Shown: positions 1-8,354 of the stretch, one piece after another
Layout of the letters: every line of letters starts with the position of its first letter
Position numbering within the stretch: the stretch's first letter is position 1
Position numbers and translations under genes: made by a program
Assembly (NCBI GenBank): GCA_020853455.1
Contig: JADYYV010000083.1
Location: forward strand, 1-20,148
DNA: 20,148 bases
Source: Alphaproteobacteria bacterium
Lineage (GTDB): Bacteria; Pseudomonadota; Alphaproteobacteria; Micavibrionales; UBA2020
Direction: 5' to 3'
Notes under the pieces: generated by a model
Databases searched by the model: none
What the model was told of the DNA's origin: nothing
The model's input: only the letters and a program-made list of their open reading frames with translations

Positions 1-92
1 AACAGCCCGAAACCGCCGAACATCCGCTTGGCCGAAATACCGGGCAGCGGCGCCAGCTGGTCGAGGATGTAATCGCAATATTCGCGGGACAT
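1..92 (-). CDS. TfoX N-terminal domain protein, 5' part only
   Basis: The minus-strand ATG at 92-90 opens a frame that runs off the left edge of the window. The visible residues start MSREYCDYILDQLAPLPG and go on through ISAKRMFGGFGL. This matches the start of TfoX/Sxy N-terminal-domain proteins, whose hallmark is the (R/K)-R-M-F-G-G-x-G-L segment. In gammaproteobacteria Sxy regulates competence; in alphaproteobacteria these short relatives have no firm role. The start lies 3 nt beyond the stop of the membrane protein gene at 96-686, so the two are probably co-transcribed behind kdsB. Only 30 codons are visible, so the rest of the protein cannot be judged. Confidence 0.75.
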   Translation of the reverse strand, partial: MSREYCDYILDQLAPLPGISAKRMFGGFGL

Positions 93-95
93 TAC

Positions 96-686
96 TTATA
101 AAAATTTATGGCGGAACAGGTAGAGAGCCAAACCAAGATATGTCAGCGTATTTGCAGCAAGACATGCCAGCACAATTTTTCGACGCTCTGGTCTAGGCTT
201 TTTCCAGCATAATACTACAGATTCACTCAGCCAAGATGCGAGAAAAAACAGTACCAAGCAGGTGATGAAAGCAACCTCCCACATCCACGTTTCAACTCCT
301 TCCGCGGCTTTCGTGCCTTTACTCATGTAAAGAGCATCCCAGATGGCAAAAGACCATTTTTCGGAGTCGCTTAGTCCCGCGGGCAGGCCGGGGAGTGGTC
401 CGCCATGTACGATACGCGCCGCAAACAAAGATACCGGTATGCCGAGCGCACTGGAGACAAAGTTGGCTAATGCGGAATCATAAATAGAGCGGAAAAATTC
501 TCGCTTCAACAAAAAGGAAAGTAGGGCTGCTTCGACGACAAGAACGAAAAGGAAGGCGCTCCAAACTTCACCAACGGCTACAAATCCCACCGGTATGTAT
601 ACGTTTGCATAGGCCGTATTTGATGCGAATATCAGGAAAAGTGCCGAGATAAAGCCGGCTGATTTTTGAAATTTAAGTGATTTCAT
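96..686 (-). CDS. Hypothetical membrane protein with signal peptide
   Basis: A 196-aa protein I do not recognise. Residues 1-27 look like a signal peptide ending in AYA. Hydrophobic segments follow at roughly 38-60, 75-95, 137-155 and 172-190, so it is probably an inner-membrane protein with about four spans. Its ATG overlaps the kdsB stop in an ATGA arrangement (TGA 685-683, ATG 686-684), which points to translational coupling with kdsB. The TfoX-domain gene follows after 3 nt. Codon use is less GC-rich than in kdsB, so it may have been inserted into the kdsB unit. No catalytic motif is visible. Confidence 0.7.
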   Translation of the reverse strand: MKSLKFQKSAGFISALFLIFASNTAYANVYIPVGFVAVGEVWSAFLFVLVVEAALLSFLLKREFFRSIYDSALANFVSSALGIPVSLFAARIVHGGPLPGLPAGLSDSEKWSFAIWDALYMSKGTKAAEGVETWMWEVAFITCLVLFFLASWLSESVVLCWKKPRPERRKIVLACLAANTLTYLGLALYLFRHKFL

Positions 687-1465
687 CTTTTCCCGAGAAT
701 CTGGCGCGCGATTTCGAGGTCTTCGGGCGTATCGACGCCCAGCGGCACGGTATCGACCCCCGCGATATCGATGCGCATGCCCAGCGCCAGCGCGCGCAGC
801 TGTTCAAGGCGTTCGCGTTTTTCAAGCGCGGCGGGCGGGGAGGCGACAAAGGCCTCCAGTGCGGCGCGTTTGTAGGTGTAGAGGCCGATATGGTGCAGCA
901 GCGGGCCGTCGCCGGACGGTGCGGTGGTGCGTGAAAAATACAGCGCGCGGCCCTGCTTTTCGCCTTTCGCGAAATCAATCTCCGCAATCGCCTTTACTAC
1001 GTTGGGGTTCGTCTTTTCAGACTCTTTCGTGATGATGCAGCCCAGCGTGCCGATATCGGTTTCGGGGTTTTGCAGCAGGTCGAAGGCCGTCTTGATCAGC
1101 GCCGCATCCAGCGTCGGCAGGTCGCCCTGCACGTTGATGATCGCATCATGCCTGCCCTGCGGGTCGATGGTTTTCAGCGCAGCCAGAATGCGGTCTGAGC
1201 CGGAGGGGAGCGCAGGATCGGTCAGCACCGCTTCGCCGCCCGCCTTTTCGACGGCGGCCTTGATTTCCGTTTCGGCGCAGGCAACCACCACGCGGCCGAG
1301 TTTGGATTCCTCGGCGCGGCGCAGCACCTGCACGATCATCGGCAGCCCCTGAATATCTGCCAGCGGTTTGTTCGGCAGGCGCGTCGATGCCATGCGCGCG
1401 GGGATCATGACGATCGGCGACTGGGGCAGGGACTGCGCGGCGGGGGTTTTTTGCGGCTGGGCCAT
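683..1465 (-). CDS. kdsB: 3-deoxy-manno-octulosonate cytidylyltransferase (CMP-Kdo synthetase)
   Basis: KdsB activates Kdo with CTP to CMP-Kdo in the cytoplasm, the step before Kdo transfer to lipid A in LPS inner-core synthesis. The 260-aa length fits the family. The nucleotide-binding segment IPARMASTRLPNKPL is at residues 21-35, then LPSGSDRI near 87-94, NVQGD at 111-115, HHIGLYTYKR near 190 and the C-terminal VDTPEDLE. The ATG at 1465 has AAGGAG 7 nt upstream. The stop overlaps the next gene start. It indicates a Gram-negative host making Kdo-containing LPS. A loose -10-like TATATT lies upstream near 1497-1502, without a good -35. Confidence 0.97.
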   Translation of the reverse strand: MAQPQKTPAAQSLPQSPIVMIPARMASTRLPNKPLADIQGLPMIVQVLRRAEESKLGRVVVACAETEIKAAVEKAGGEAVLTDPALPSGSDRILAALKTIDPQGRHDAIINVQGDLPTLDAALIKTAFDLLQNPETDIGTLGCIITKESEKTNPNVVKAIAEIDFAKGEKQGRALYFSRTTAPSGDGPLLHHIGLYTYKRAALEAFVASPPAALEKRERLEQLRALALGMRIDIAGVDTVPLGVDTPEDLEIARQILGKR

Positions 1466-1667
1466 CGGGGTGCTCCTTAAAATGATCTGGCCAGAATATA
1501 GCGGGATGCGCCGTTGTTGTATTTTGAAAAGTTAACGCCCTGTTCCTTCATGTGAAATCGTATAATTATGAAAATAAACAAAGAATCCAGTTGCACGCTT
1601 GCTGCCCTGCGGTAAAACAACTGAAGCGCCCCGATGCGGGGTGAGGCATCAAGCAAGAATAATAAAA

Positions 1668-3590
1668 ATGCAATCCGCCACGACATCCCACGACGCACAT
1701 CACACGGGCGGCCACGGCGGCGGGCTTATCGCCATGTCTGTGGGCGCCATCGGCGTCGTCTATGGCGATATCGGCACCAGCCCCCTTTATGCCTTCCGCG
1801 AAGCGATGCATGCCATCGGCGCGCATCCCGACACGGGCGTTGCGCTGCCCGAGGTTCTGGGCATCCTCTCGCTGTTCCTGTGGTCGATGTTCCTGATCGT
1901 GACTTTGAAATATGTGACCGTGCTGCTGCGCATCGACAACCGCGGCGAGGGCGGCACGCTTGCGCTGATGGCCCTTGCGCGCAGCGTTATCTATCGCAAC
2001 ACCATCGGCTTCCTGTTTCTGGGCATGGCGGGCGCCGCGCTGTTCTATGGCGACAGCATCATCACGCCTGCGATGTCAGTCCTTTCCGCGGTCGAGGGCA
2101 TGAACGTCGTCGTCGAAGGGTTCGAACCCTATGTCGTGCCGCTGACGCTGCTGATTATCGTCGTGCTGTTCTTTTTCCAGTACAAGGGAACGGCGCAGGT
2201 ATCGAAACTGTTCGGTCCCATCATGCTGGTCTGGTTCGGCGCGCTGGGCATCATGGGCGGAAGCCATATCATGGACGACCCGCGCGTGATCGCGGCCATC
2301 AACCCCTACCACGCCGCCTATTTCGTCGTGACGCACGGTAAAACGGCCTTTATCACGCTGGGCGCGATTTTCCTCCGCATCACCGGCGCAGAGGCCATTT
2401 ATGCCGATCTCGGCCATTTCGGGCGCAAGCCGATCCAGCTGGCATGGCTCTGGTATATCTTCCCCTGCCTTGCGCTCAATTATCTGGGACAGGGCGCGAT
2501 GGTGCTGCACGATCCTTCCACGCTCGACAGCCCCTTCTTCAAAATGGTCGGCGAAAGTCTGCAGCTGCCGCTCGTCCTGCTGGCCTGCTGCGCGACCGTC
2601 ATTGCCAGCCAGGCGGTTATCACGGGGGCCTATTCGCTGACCCGCCAGGCGGTCAACCTCGGCCTGCTGCCGCGCATGAAGATCATGCACACCTCCGACA
2701 AGCATTCAGGCCAGATTTACCTGCCGCAGGTGAATTACCTGTTGATGTGCGGCGCGATCGTGCTGGTGCTGCTGTTCAAGTCGTCCTCCGGCCTCGCCGC
2801 CGTCTATGGTATCAGCGTCGCGGGCGCGCTTTGCGTCGATGCGATCATGGGCTTCTTCGTCGTCTGGCAGATCCGCGACTGGAAATTCCTGAAAACGCTT
2901 GCCGTCTTCGGCGTGTTTCTTGCGCTCGATCTTTTGTTCCTGGGGTCCAACCTGCTGAAGCTGATGCAGGGCGGCTGGGTGCCGCTGATGATCGCGACGA
3001 TGCTGATGGTGCTCATGACGACCTGGATCCAGGGCACTTTCATCCTGTCGTCGCGCGCGCGCAAACGCGAGATCAAGGTGGAAAAATTCATCGGCGAATA
3101 CAAGACCCGCTATCCCGACCTGCAGCGCGTCAAGGGTTCGGCGTTCTTCCTCGCGGGCGACCCCAATCACACGCCTGCCGCATTGTTGCAGAACATACGC
3201 CACAACAAGATACTGCATGAAAACAACATCATACTTTCGGTGAAGATCGAGCCCTTCCCGCATGTCGCCGAGGAGGACCGCGCGCTGGTCACCCACCTGA
3301 ACGAGGAATTCAGCGTGGTCGTCCTGCGCTTCGGTTTCAAGGACAGTCCGGATGTGCAAGAAGAACTGCTGAAGATGAACCGTGCGCAAAACAACGGCAT
3401 CGATTTCGAGTGGGAAGATACCTCGCTGTTCCTGTCGCGCCGTTCCATCAAGGCCCACCCGAAATACGGCATGTCAATCTGGCAGGATATTATCTATATC
3501 TGGCTGTCCAAGCACTCGGCGGAGCCGACCGATTTCTATAAATTGCCCGTTGGCCGCGTCATCGAAATCGGCCGCCACGTCATGATTTAG
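1668..3590 (+). CDS. kup: Low-affinity potassium uptake protein Kup (TrkD family)
   Basis: Kup is an inner-membrane K+/H+ symporter. The 640-aa protein has the family signature GVVYGDIGTSPLY at residues 29-41, about twelve hydrophobic segments up to around residue 460, and a cytoplasmic C-terminal domain of about 170 aa starting near the basic stretch RARKREIKVEKF. This is normal length for the family. I chose ATG 1668 (MQSATTSHD) rather than the upstream TTG at 1599, because homology begins soon after it and the residues before it look non-coding. The Shine-Dalgarno is weak. The gene is divergent from kdsB; the 202-bp gap contains a perfect TATAAT at 1561-1566 in the kup direction but no good -35. 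Confidence 0.97.
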   Translation: MQSATTSHDAHHTGGHGGGLIAMSVGAIGVVYGDIGTSPLYAFREAMHAIGAHPDTGVALPEVLGILSLFLWSMFLIVTLKYVTVLLRIDNRGEGGTLALMALARSVIYRNTIGFLFLGMAGAALFYGDSIITPAMSVLSAVEGMNVVVEGFEPYVVPLTLLIIVVLFFFQYKGTAQVSKLFGPIMLVWFGALGIMGGSHIMDDPRVIAAINPYHAAYFVVTHGKTAFITLGAIFLRITGAEAIYADLGHFGRKPIQLAWLWYIFPCLALNYLGQGAMVLHDPSTLDSPFFKMVGESLQLPLVLLACCATVIASQAVITGAYSLTRQAVNLGLLPRMKIMHTSDKHSGQIYLPQVNYLLMCGAIVLVLLFKSSSGLAAVYGISVAGALCVDAIMGFFVVWQIRDWKFLKTLAVFGVFLALDLLFLGSNLLKLMQGGWVPLMIATMLMVLMTTWIQGTFILSSRARKREIKVEKFIGEYKTRYPDLQRVKGSAFFLAGDPNHTPAALLQNIRHNKILHENNIILSVKIEPFPHVAEEDRALVTHLNEEFSVVVLRFGFKDSPDVQEELLKMNRAQNNGIDFEWEDTSLFLSRRSIKAHPKYGMSIWQDIIYIWLSKHSAEPTDFYKLPVGRVIEIGRHVMI

Positions 3591-3610
3591 GGCCGTTAAC
3601 TCTTTTTATT

Positions 3611-3639
3611 TTGCATAATCGTGATATTTCTGCTATAAA
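3611..3639 (+). promoter_or_regulatory. Candidate sigma-70-type promoter of the DUF882 lipoprotein gene
   Basis: TTGCAT (3611-3616) and TATAAA (3634-3639) are separated by 17 nt, in the short gap between kup and the lipoprotein gene. The -10 is good and the -35 is weak. A strong purine-rich ribosome site (GGAGGGAG, 3661-3668) precedes the ATG at 3676. Confidence 0.4.
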
Positions 3640-3675
3640 ATCCGAACGCCATTAAAGGCGGGAGGGAGAATCACC

Positions 3676-4344
3676 ATGAATAAACAGGCAAAAAAGCTTG
3701 GACGTTTCGGCGCAACACTGGCCATCGCCTTTAACCTTGCCGCCTGCGCGACACCCCCCGCGAACAACAACGCTCCCCGCAACGACCGCGACAGCACGGC
3801 GCCGGATGTGACAGTCGTGCAGGCATCATACGTTCAGCCTGCGGCGTATGTGACAACGCCCGGCACCGATGTCCTGCGCTTTTACAATCTGCATACGGAA
3901 GAAAGCATCACCGTGACGCGCAACCGCGGCGATTCCATTTCACGCGAAGCCAACTGGTTCATGCGCGATTTCCGCCGCGGCGAAGCGGCGAATATGGATC
4001 CGGCGCTGTTCGACCTTTTGGGCCGGCTGAAAACGGAAATCCAGCGCCGTCATCCGGGTCTGGAAGTGGAATATCAGGTCGTTTCTCCCTACCGCGCGCC
4101 CGCCACGAACGAAGCGCTGCGCGATGCGGGCGGCGGTCAGGCCGAAAGTTCGCAGCATACGCACGGCAAGGCGATCGATATCAAGGTGCCGGGTCTTTCG
4201 ACGGTCGAACTGCGCAATATCGCGACCTGCCTCAACCTTGGCGGCGTCGGTTATTATGCCGAAGACGGTTTCGTGCATGTGGATACCGGCCGCGTCCGGT
4301 ACTGGCCGTCGCGCGATTATCTCTCGACGCTCAAATGTAACTGA
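3676..4344 (+). CDS. DUF882 / M15-type peptidase-like lipoprotein
   Basis: A 222-aa protein with a lipoprotein signal: a basic N-terminus, a hydrophobic core and the lipobox LAAC ending at Cys24, so it is probably membrane-anchored in the envelope. The C-terminal half carries the zinc-peptidase pattern of M15/DUF882 (YcbK-like) proteins: S159-x-H161-x-x-G164-x-A166-x-D168, and H201-V-D203. Related M15 enzymes cut peptidoglycan peptides; the substrate here is inferred only. Most DUF882 proteins have a Tat or Sec signal rather than a lipobox, so the lipid anchor is a local variation. The gene meets the TPR-sulfotransferase gene tail to tail with no gap. Confidence 0.9.
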   Translation: MNKQAKKLGRFGATLAIAFNLAACATPPANNNAPRNDRDSTAPDVTVVQASYVQPAAYVTTPGTDVLRFYNLHTEESITVTRNRGDSISREANWFMRDFRRGEAANMDPALFDLLGRLKTEIQRRHPGLEVEYQVVSPYRAPATNEALRDAGGGQAESSQHTHGKAIDIKVPGLSTVELRNIATCLNLGGVGYYAEDGFVHVDTGRVRYWPSRDYLSTLKCN

Positions 4345-6219
4345 TTAATCCGGCTTCTCATCATGCATCGCATAGCCGTAGCGTTCGGCATGCGGCTTCA
4401 GGATATCCAGCACGGGCGCCATCTGTTCGCGGTATTTCACCCAGCGGCCGCTGGCGCGCGTATAGATTTTCTGCGTCACCTGATGATAGCTGGGCGTATT
4501 GATCAGGCCTTTTTTCTGCGCGGTCTTATCGTATTCCAGCACGGCGTCGTTCCACGGCACGTTCAGGAATTCCAGCAGTTTTGCCACCGTCGGCCGGAAA
4601 TCGGCCACGACATCTTCGTAGCGGATGGCGTGGACATTCAACGGCAGCGTTTTCGCGTAATGTTCCCACACCGAAAAGGCTTCGTCATAGAAACGCGCGG
4701 AATCCTGAAGGTCGAGGAACCGCGCCATGGCGGGGTTCAAAAAGAAATCCTGCATGTAGCAGCTGAGGACTGAATCGCAGGGGTGGCGCAGGGCGAAAAT
4801 GAATTTTGCCTTGGGGAACACGCGCCGGATCAACCCGACATGCAGAATGTTGAGCGGCAGCTTGTCGACGAAGACGGGCTTCTGCGGGCTGCCACCATGT
4901 TCTGCGAAAAACTTGCCGCGCATGATGGCGATATCCTGCGCCGTCAGTTTCGGCATGGCGGCAGGATAGCAGATGTCGCTCAGCGGATGTTCGTGGGGCT
5001 GCGCCGTGCCATAGGTGCGGACAAGATGATGGATCATCTTGTCGACGGCGGGCTTTTCCTCGACAACCGCGATATCGGGATGGCTTGCCATGATCTGGTC
5101 GAGCAGCGTCGTGCCCGAACGGGGAAAGCCGACCAGAAAAACCGGCGCGGGCGCGGCCCCCTCCGGCTGAGGCCCCTGTGCCATATCGGGCGTAAAGTCG
5201 CGCAAAATCCGCGCGGCCAGTTGCGTATAGGTGCCGGCGTGGAAATTCTGCAGCTTCATCAGCTGTGACTTGCAGACGTTTCCTTTCGTGAAAGCATCGA
5301 ATGCTTGCGCGGCATCGTCGCGGCGATCATACAGCTGACCCATTTCGTAGAAGAACGTGGCATTAGTTATCGCATCGTGGCGCACTTTGTCCTTGTATGA
5401 TTCCAGCAGCGCAAGCGCATCTTCATACTTGCCGTGGCGGCGCAGTATTTTCGCTTCGCATAGCGCGATAAATGGCGACGGCGGCAACTGCTGCTTGGCT
5501 TTCTTCAGCGCGTCTTCCGCGTCGCCGATACGGTTGGTCTTCTCGTAAAGATCCATCAGGACCAGCCACGCGCTTTCCAGCGGGAAGATATCGACGGCGC
5601 GTTTCAGGGCGTCAATCGCCTCGTCCAGCCGTATTTGTTCGGCATACAGCACACCCAGGTTGCGCCACGCCTGCGCATGGCGGGGGTTGAGCGTCAGCGC
5701 CTGCTTGTAGGCCTTTTCCGCAAGTTCCGGACGGCGGCTGTCGCGCATCACATCGCCGATATTCGCATGGGGGTTCGGCCATTTCGGGTTCGCGCGGATC
5801 GCGGCGATAAGGTGCTTTTCCGCACCCTGCAGGTCGCCCGTGCGGTACAGCAGCAGGCCCATATTGTTCAGGATCTGAAAATTCGCGGGTTCCAGCTTGA
5901 ACGCCTTTTCCAGCAGGGGGCGCGCCTGTTCAAACTGCGCCTGTTCCAGCAGGAACGCGCCGTAGCTGTTGAGCACAAACGCGTTTTGCGGTGCGCGCGC
6001 CAGCGCCTGTTTGTAATGCGCTTCGGCCCGCTCCGGCCGCCCTGCCTGCCAGTTGGCGGTGCCAAGGTCGCTCTGCAGCTCGCCGGAGTTGGGCGCCTTC
6101 GCGGCGGCTTCCTCAAGCAGGGCGATGCCTTTATCGAGCTGGCCTGCTGCCAGCAACGCGATCGCATTACGGCGGATGAGTTCAAGCGGGGATGTGGTGG
6201 CGCGCGGTGTTTGTTTCAT
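4345..6219 (-). CDS. TPR-repeat sulfotransferase fusion protein
   Basis: A 624-aa protein with two parts. Residues about 15-330 are tandem tetratricopeptide repeats (repeated patterns like A-x-x-x-Y-K-Q-A-L-x-x-x-P). Residues about 358-610 are a sulfotransferase domain: the PAPS 5'-phosphosulfate loop GFPRSGTT is at 364-371 and the 3'-phosphate motif RHPCDSVLS at 478-486. Such fusions are common in alphaproteobacteria and transfer sulfate from PAPS to an unknown acceptor. The TPR part may bind the substrate protein; that is inference. No signal peptide is seen, so it is probably cytoplasmic. The next gene upstream on this strand, the cupin, ends 63 nt before this start. Confidence 0.92.
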   Translation of the reverse strand: MKQTPRATTSPLELIRRNAIALLAAGQLDKGIALLEEAAAKAPNSGELQSDLGTANWQAGRPERAEAHYKQALARAPQNAFVLNSYGAFLLEQAQFEQARPLLEKAFKLEPANFQILNNMGLLLYRTGDLQGAEKHLIAAIRANPKWPNPHANIGDVMRDSRRPELAEKAYKQALTLNPRHAQAWRNLGVLYAEQIRLDEAIDALKRAVDIFPLESAWLVLMDLYEKTNRIGDAEDALKKAKQQLPPSPFIALCEAKILRRHGKYEDALALLESYKDKVRHDAITNATFFYEMGQLYDRRDDAAQAFDAFTKGNVCKSQLMKLQNFHAGTYTQLAARILRDFTPDMAQGPQPEGAAPAPVFLVGFPRSGTTLLDQIMASHPDIAVVEEKPAVDKMIHHLVRTYGTAQPHEHPLSDICYPAAMPKLTAQDIAIMRGKFFAEHGGSPQKPVFVDKLPLNILHVGLIRRVFPKAKFIFALRHPCDSVLSCYMQDFFLNPAMARFLDLQDSARFYDEAFSVWEHYAKTLPLNVHAIRYEDVVADFRPTVAKLLEFLNVPWNDAVLEYDKTAQKKGLINTPSYHQVTQKIYTRASGRWVKYREQMAPVLDILKPHAERYGYAMHDEKPD

Positions 6220-6282
6220 GGCTGTCCAGGTGTTCCGGTAAAAATGATCAATGTAAATAAAATTGCGGCGGCTGCGGCCGGG

Positions 6283-6852
6283 TTATTTACCCGCTTCCAG
6301 ATAGGCCGCATCGGCAAGTTGAAGGTCTTTGGCCGGGCAGCTGGCATCCCCGAACACCACTTTTTCTTTGTGATCCGGCCCCATCGTCGTGCCGGTGTAG
6401 TCTCTGGCGACGCAATGTGGCTTTACGCCGTTCAGCCAATGCTGGATGGAAAGGAATACGCCGCCGCCCTTGCCGAAGATGCCGCCATGAAGGTGGTCAG
6501 GCCTGACGCGGATCGCATGGCCGCGCAGTTTCGCAAAGCCGAGTGCGCCGCCGTCCGGGGCGATATCCGATTCCGGATTCGTAAATTTGCCGGAATGGGA
6601 AAGCCTGAAATTGCCGCCGACATAGATTTCGATGCTATCGACATTCGGATGCACATGCTCGGGAATAATCGTGCCTTCCGGAACGATAAACATCTGAACC
6701 TGAAACTGCCCCTCGCGGTACATCAGCACGGAAGTGACGTTCTCGATACGGTCAACCGCGCCATGAAACGGCACGGCGCCCAGCACCCCGGCATTCTTTA
6801 AAAATAGATGGGCGAATTTTTGCAATTCATCCAGTTTTTCAAAGTTATTCAT
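6283..6852 (-). CDS. Cupin-fold metal-binding protein
   Basis: A 189-aa protein with the first cupin motif around H66-x-H68 with E75 and a second histidine pair at H120/H122, in a single beta-barrel-like domain of about residues 45-140. Cupins bind a metal and have very varied functions; no substrate can be named. I chose ATG 6852 over GTG 6861, because AGGTGG lies at a sensible distance before 6852. The gene is the last chromosomal gene before the island. Between its start and the left attachment repeat (6853-6970) I see no gene. Confidence 0.85.
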   Translation of the reverse strand: MNNFEKLDELQKFAHLFLKNAGVLGAVPFHGAVDRIENVTSVLMYREGQFQVQMFIVPEGTIIPEHVHPNVDSIEIYVGGNFRLSHSGKFTNPESDIAPDGGALGFAKLRGHAIRVRPDHLHGGIFGKGGGVFLSIQHWLNGVKPHCVARDYTGTTMGPDHKEKVVFGDASCPAKDLQLADAAYLEAGK

Positions 6853-6970
6853 GCGGCCCACCTTTTTGCAGAATTCATTCGGTACTGCATTTTGCTGCGC
6901 AGGAAAAGTAATTTCGCGGCAAAACGGCCCGGAACGCAGGAAAAAGCAGAGCTGAAGGCTTTTGAGAAGA

Positions 6971-7021
6971 AAGTGGTGGACACAACAGGGATTGAACCTG
7001 TGACCCCTACCATGTCAAGAT
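6971..7021 (-). repeat. Left attachment repeat (tRNA-Val 3' fragment)
   Basis: A 51-bp exact copy of 19194-19244. On the minus strand it runs from the end of the 5' anticodon-stem strand through the anticodon loop, T arm, acceptor 3' strand and CCA, plus 3 nt. It lacks the 5' half of the tRNA, so it is not a functional gene but the stump left by integration. Identity stops sharply on both sides. Confidence 0.93.
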
Positions 7022-7287
7022 TTAGACAATGATATAGAGAATCCGCAGAGCCAACAAAACCAAGCTCTTGTGGGTCAACTTAGTGCTGCCTAAAGACATA
7101 TTCAAGCTTTTTCAGGCTATGATTGTGTTCAGAGTGTGAAAACTTCATACCCCTATGCCCCCAATTTCTCGAAGTCACATTTCTTCTACATGGCGCTCAT
7201 GGAATGAGAATAGATGAAATTGTTATGGAATATATGTTGCTGACCGCATTGTAGTTGGATATAGACGGTGAGTGGCCGCCTGTAATT
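7022..7287. other. Left end of island, no recognisable gene
   Basis: AT-rich, non-coding as far as I can see. Short open frames here have no Shine-Dalgarno and no family resemblance. The stretch should contain the integrase arm on this side of the attachment core; TGTGAAAACTT at 7135-7145 recurs on the other side at 19117-19127. Confidence 0.5.
7135..7145 (+). repeat. Candidate integrase arm-type site, left
   Basis: TGTGAAAACTT, 114 nt inside the left core repeat; the same 11 bases in the same orientation occur 67 nt inside the right core repeat (19117-19127). In the circular form both would flank the attachment core. This is suggestive only. Confidence 0.3.
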
Positions 7288-7830
7288 TTAGCCTTTGGTA
7301 GGTGTTGCTTGAGCTTTAAGTTTGTTCAAAGCTTCAAGAGGCCTTGAGATCGGCATAAATAAGTAATGCGTCTCCTCGTGGAGAGGAGAAAAACCCTGCT
7401 TAATGTACCAACCCAAAAGATCTTCGTTTCGGTCCTTTACATGAAGAACTAGGGAATGTGCCGCCATAGGACCTTCATGCACACGTTTGGCAGCGTCGTA
7501 TATCATAGCCTCACCGATACCCTGACGTTGATAAGTGCTTCTAGTGGCTAATTTTCCTATGAGGGCCATGGACATCGACGTTAGGCCAAATCGTTTTTTA
7601 AATCGCTCCGCAGGAAGTTTGGAGGCGTCTATGGTATAGGCACTAAGGGTGTAATAACCGACGACAATGTCTTTTTCGGAGTCAATAGTCACAAAGCATC
7701 GCGTGACGTTTGCCTCATCCCAATCAATAGACTTTTTTACAAGCCTCTCCGCCAATTTAGGGCGCTCTTGACCGCAATCAAAGTCATCAATTTTATGAGA
7801 CCGGCTTAACCGCTCGTACCTTAATTTCAG
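7288..7830 (-). CDS. GNAT-family acetyltransferase toxin (TacT-like), non-ATG start
   Basis: TacT-type toxins acetylate the amino group of aminoacyl-tRNAs and block translation. The frame holds the family's N-terminal FDCGQE element (residues 17-22 from the CTG), the acetyl-CoA loop Q101-R-Q-G104-I-G106 and a WYIKQGF segment whose Tyr142 matches the expected catalytic tyrosine. A start at TTG 7755 would give 155 aa but cut off the conserved FDCG region. Extending upstream leads to CTG at 7830, placed as CTGA over the antitoxin stop exactly as a classic ATGA overlap would be, giving 180 aa, the usual size. The only nearby ATG (7840) is in another frame and soon hits a stop. The start is therefore either a rare CTG or a mutated ATG. 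Confidence 0.82.
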   Translation of the reverse strand: MKLRYERLSRSHKIDDFDCGQERPKLAERLVKKSIDWDEANVTRCFVTIDSEKDIVVGYYTLSAYTIDASKLPAERFKKRFGLTSMSMALIGKLATRSTYQRQGIGEAMIYDAAKRVHEGPMAAHSLVLHVKDRNEDLLGWYIKQGFSPLHEETHYLFMPISRPLEALNKLKAQATPTKG

Positions 7831-8075
7831 ACCTTCTCATCTAACGTGGACAGATAGAAAGCGCAAGCTTTCAACATGTCTTCGCTAGGCGGCGCAGGAT
7901 TATCCATGAGGCCGGAAAGAGCCAGAAGGTCTCTTTCAGAGAGATCAGGCATTTTCTTAAGCAATATGTCTTCCTCGTAGTTCTCCTCGGCAGGAGCTAC
8001 TTTTTTAGCAACAGCAATCTTCGCGGCCTGATGACGCTTAGCTGACTTACTGTTCTTTTTAAGAATACGAGACAT
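7827..8075 (-). CDS. Antitoxin of the GNAT toxin (DUF1778-like C-terminus, no ribbon-helix-helix)
   Basis: An 82-aa protein. Residues about 41-75 (PDLSERDLLALSGLMDNPAP and the helix after it) match the C-terminal toxin-neutralising part of DUF1778/TacA antitoxins. The first 27 residues are instead a Lys/Arg-rich tail with no visible ribbon-helix-helix fold, the domain that normally binds the operator. The start at ATG 8075 is fixed by AAAGGTG just upstream and by a strong promoter (8092-8120); a longer frame from 8162 would run back through that promoter. The gene overlaps the toxin frame at its stop. Order antitoxin then toxin is typical. It presumably stabilises the island. Confidence 0.8.
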   Translation of the reverse strand: MSRILKKNSKSAKRHQAAKIAVAKKVAPAEENYEEDILLKKMPDLSERDLLALSGLMDNPAPPSEDMLKACAFYLSTLDEKV

Positions 8076-8091
8076 TTTGCACCTTTGATTA

Positions 8092-8120
8092 AGTATATAA
8101 TTTAATTGAAGAAAAGTCAA
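8092..8120 (-). promoter_or_regulatory. Strong promoter of the toxin-antitoxin pair, with inverted repeat
   Basis: On the minus strand TTGACT (8120-8115) and TATACT (8097-8092) are separated by exactly 17 nt, each one base from consensus. The -35 lies in the inverted repeat TTGA-N7-TCAA (8106-8120), a possible operator. The leader would be only about ten nt. Confidence 0.7.
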
Positions 8121-8354
8121 AATCTCATACTTTTGCTTATGCCCTAATCGTTTGTTAAACATAGGAAAAATACCCTATGTTGTGTCACTCTAACGCCGTA
8201 GGAAGGCGAATAAATCCCTGTTGATTCTTGAATGCTGAGGAATCGCAGTAATCTACCGCAATTCGATTAGCCAACATCTTTCACATGGGAATTAATATTT
8301 AAAAAGTCTAAAACTTTAAAATAAAATCGCCACTACACGAGGATTCCAACCTTC

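Noticed and set aside
2076..3458. Long minus-strand open frames opposite kup
   Set aside because: Shadow frames of a GC-rich conserved gene; no motifs or ribosome sites.
5635..6801. 388-aa plus-strand open frame across the TPR-sulfotransferase and cupin genes
   Set aside because: Antisense to two well-supported genes, with composition of a shadow frame.
6971..7021. Second functional tRNA-Val at the left repeat
   Set aside because: The 5' half (acceptor 5' strand, D arm and most of the 5' anticodon-stem strand) is missing.
7140..7254. Open frame reading FLLHGAHGMRIDEI, faintly like the box I region of a tyrosine recombinase
   Set aside because: Too short, no start, no other recombinase motif before or after it; resemblance could be chance.
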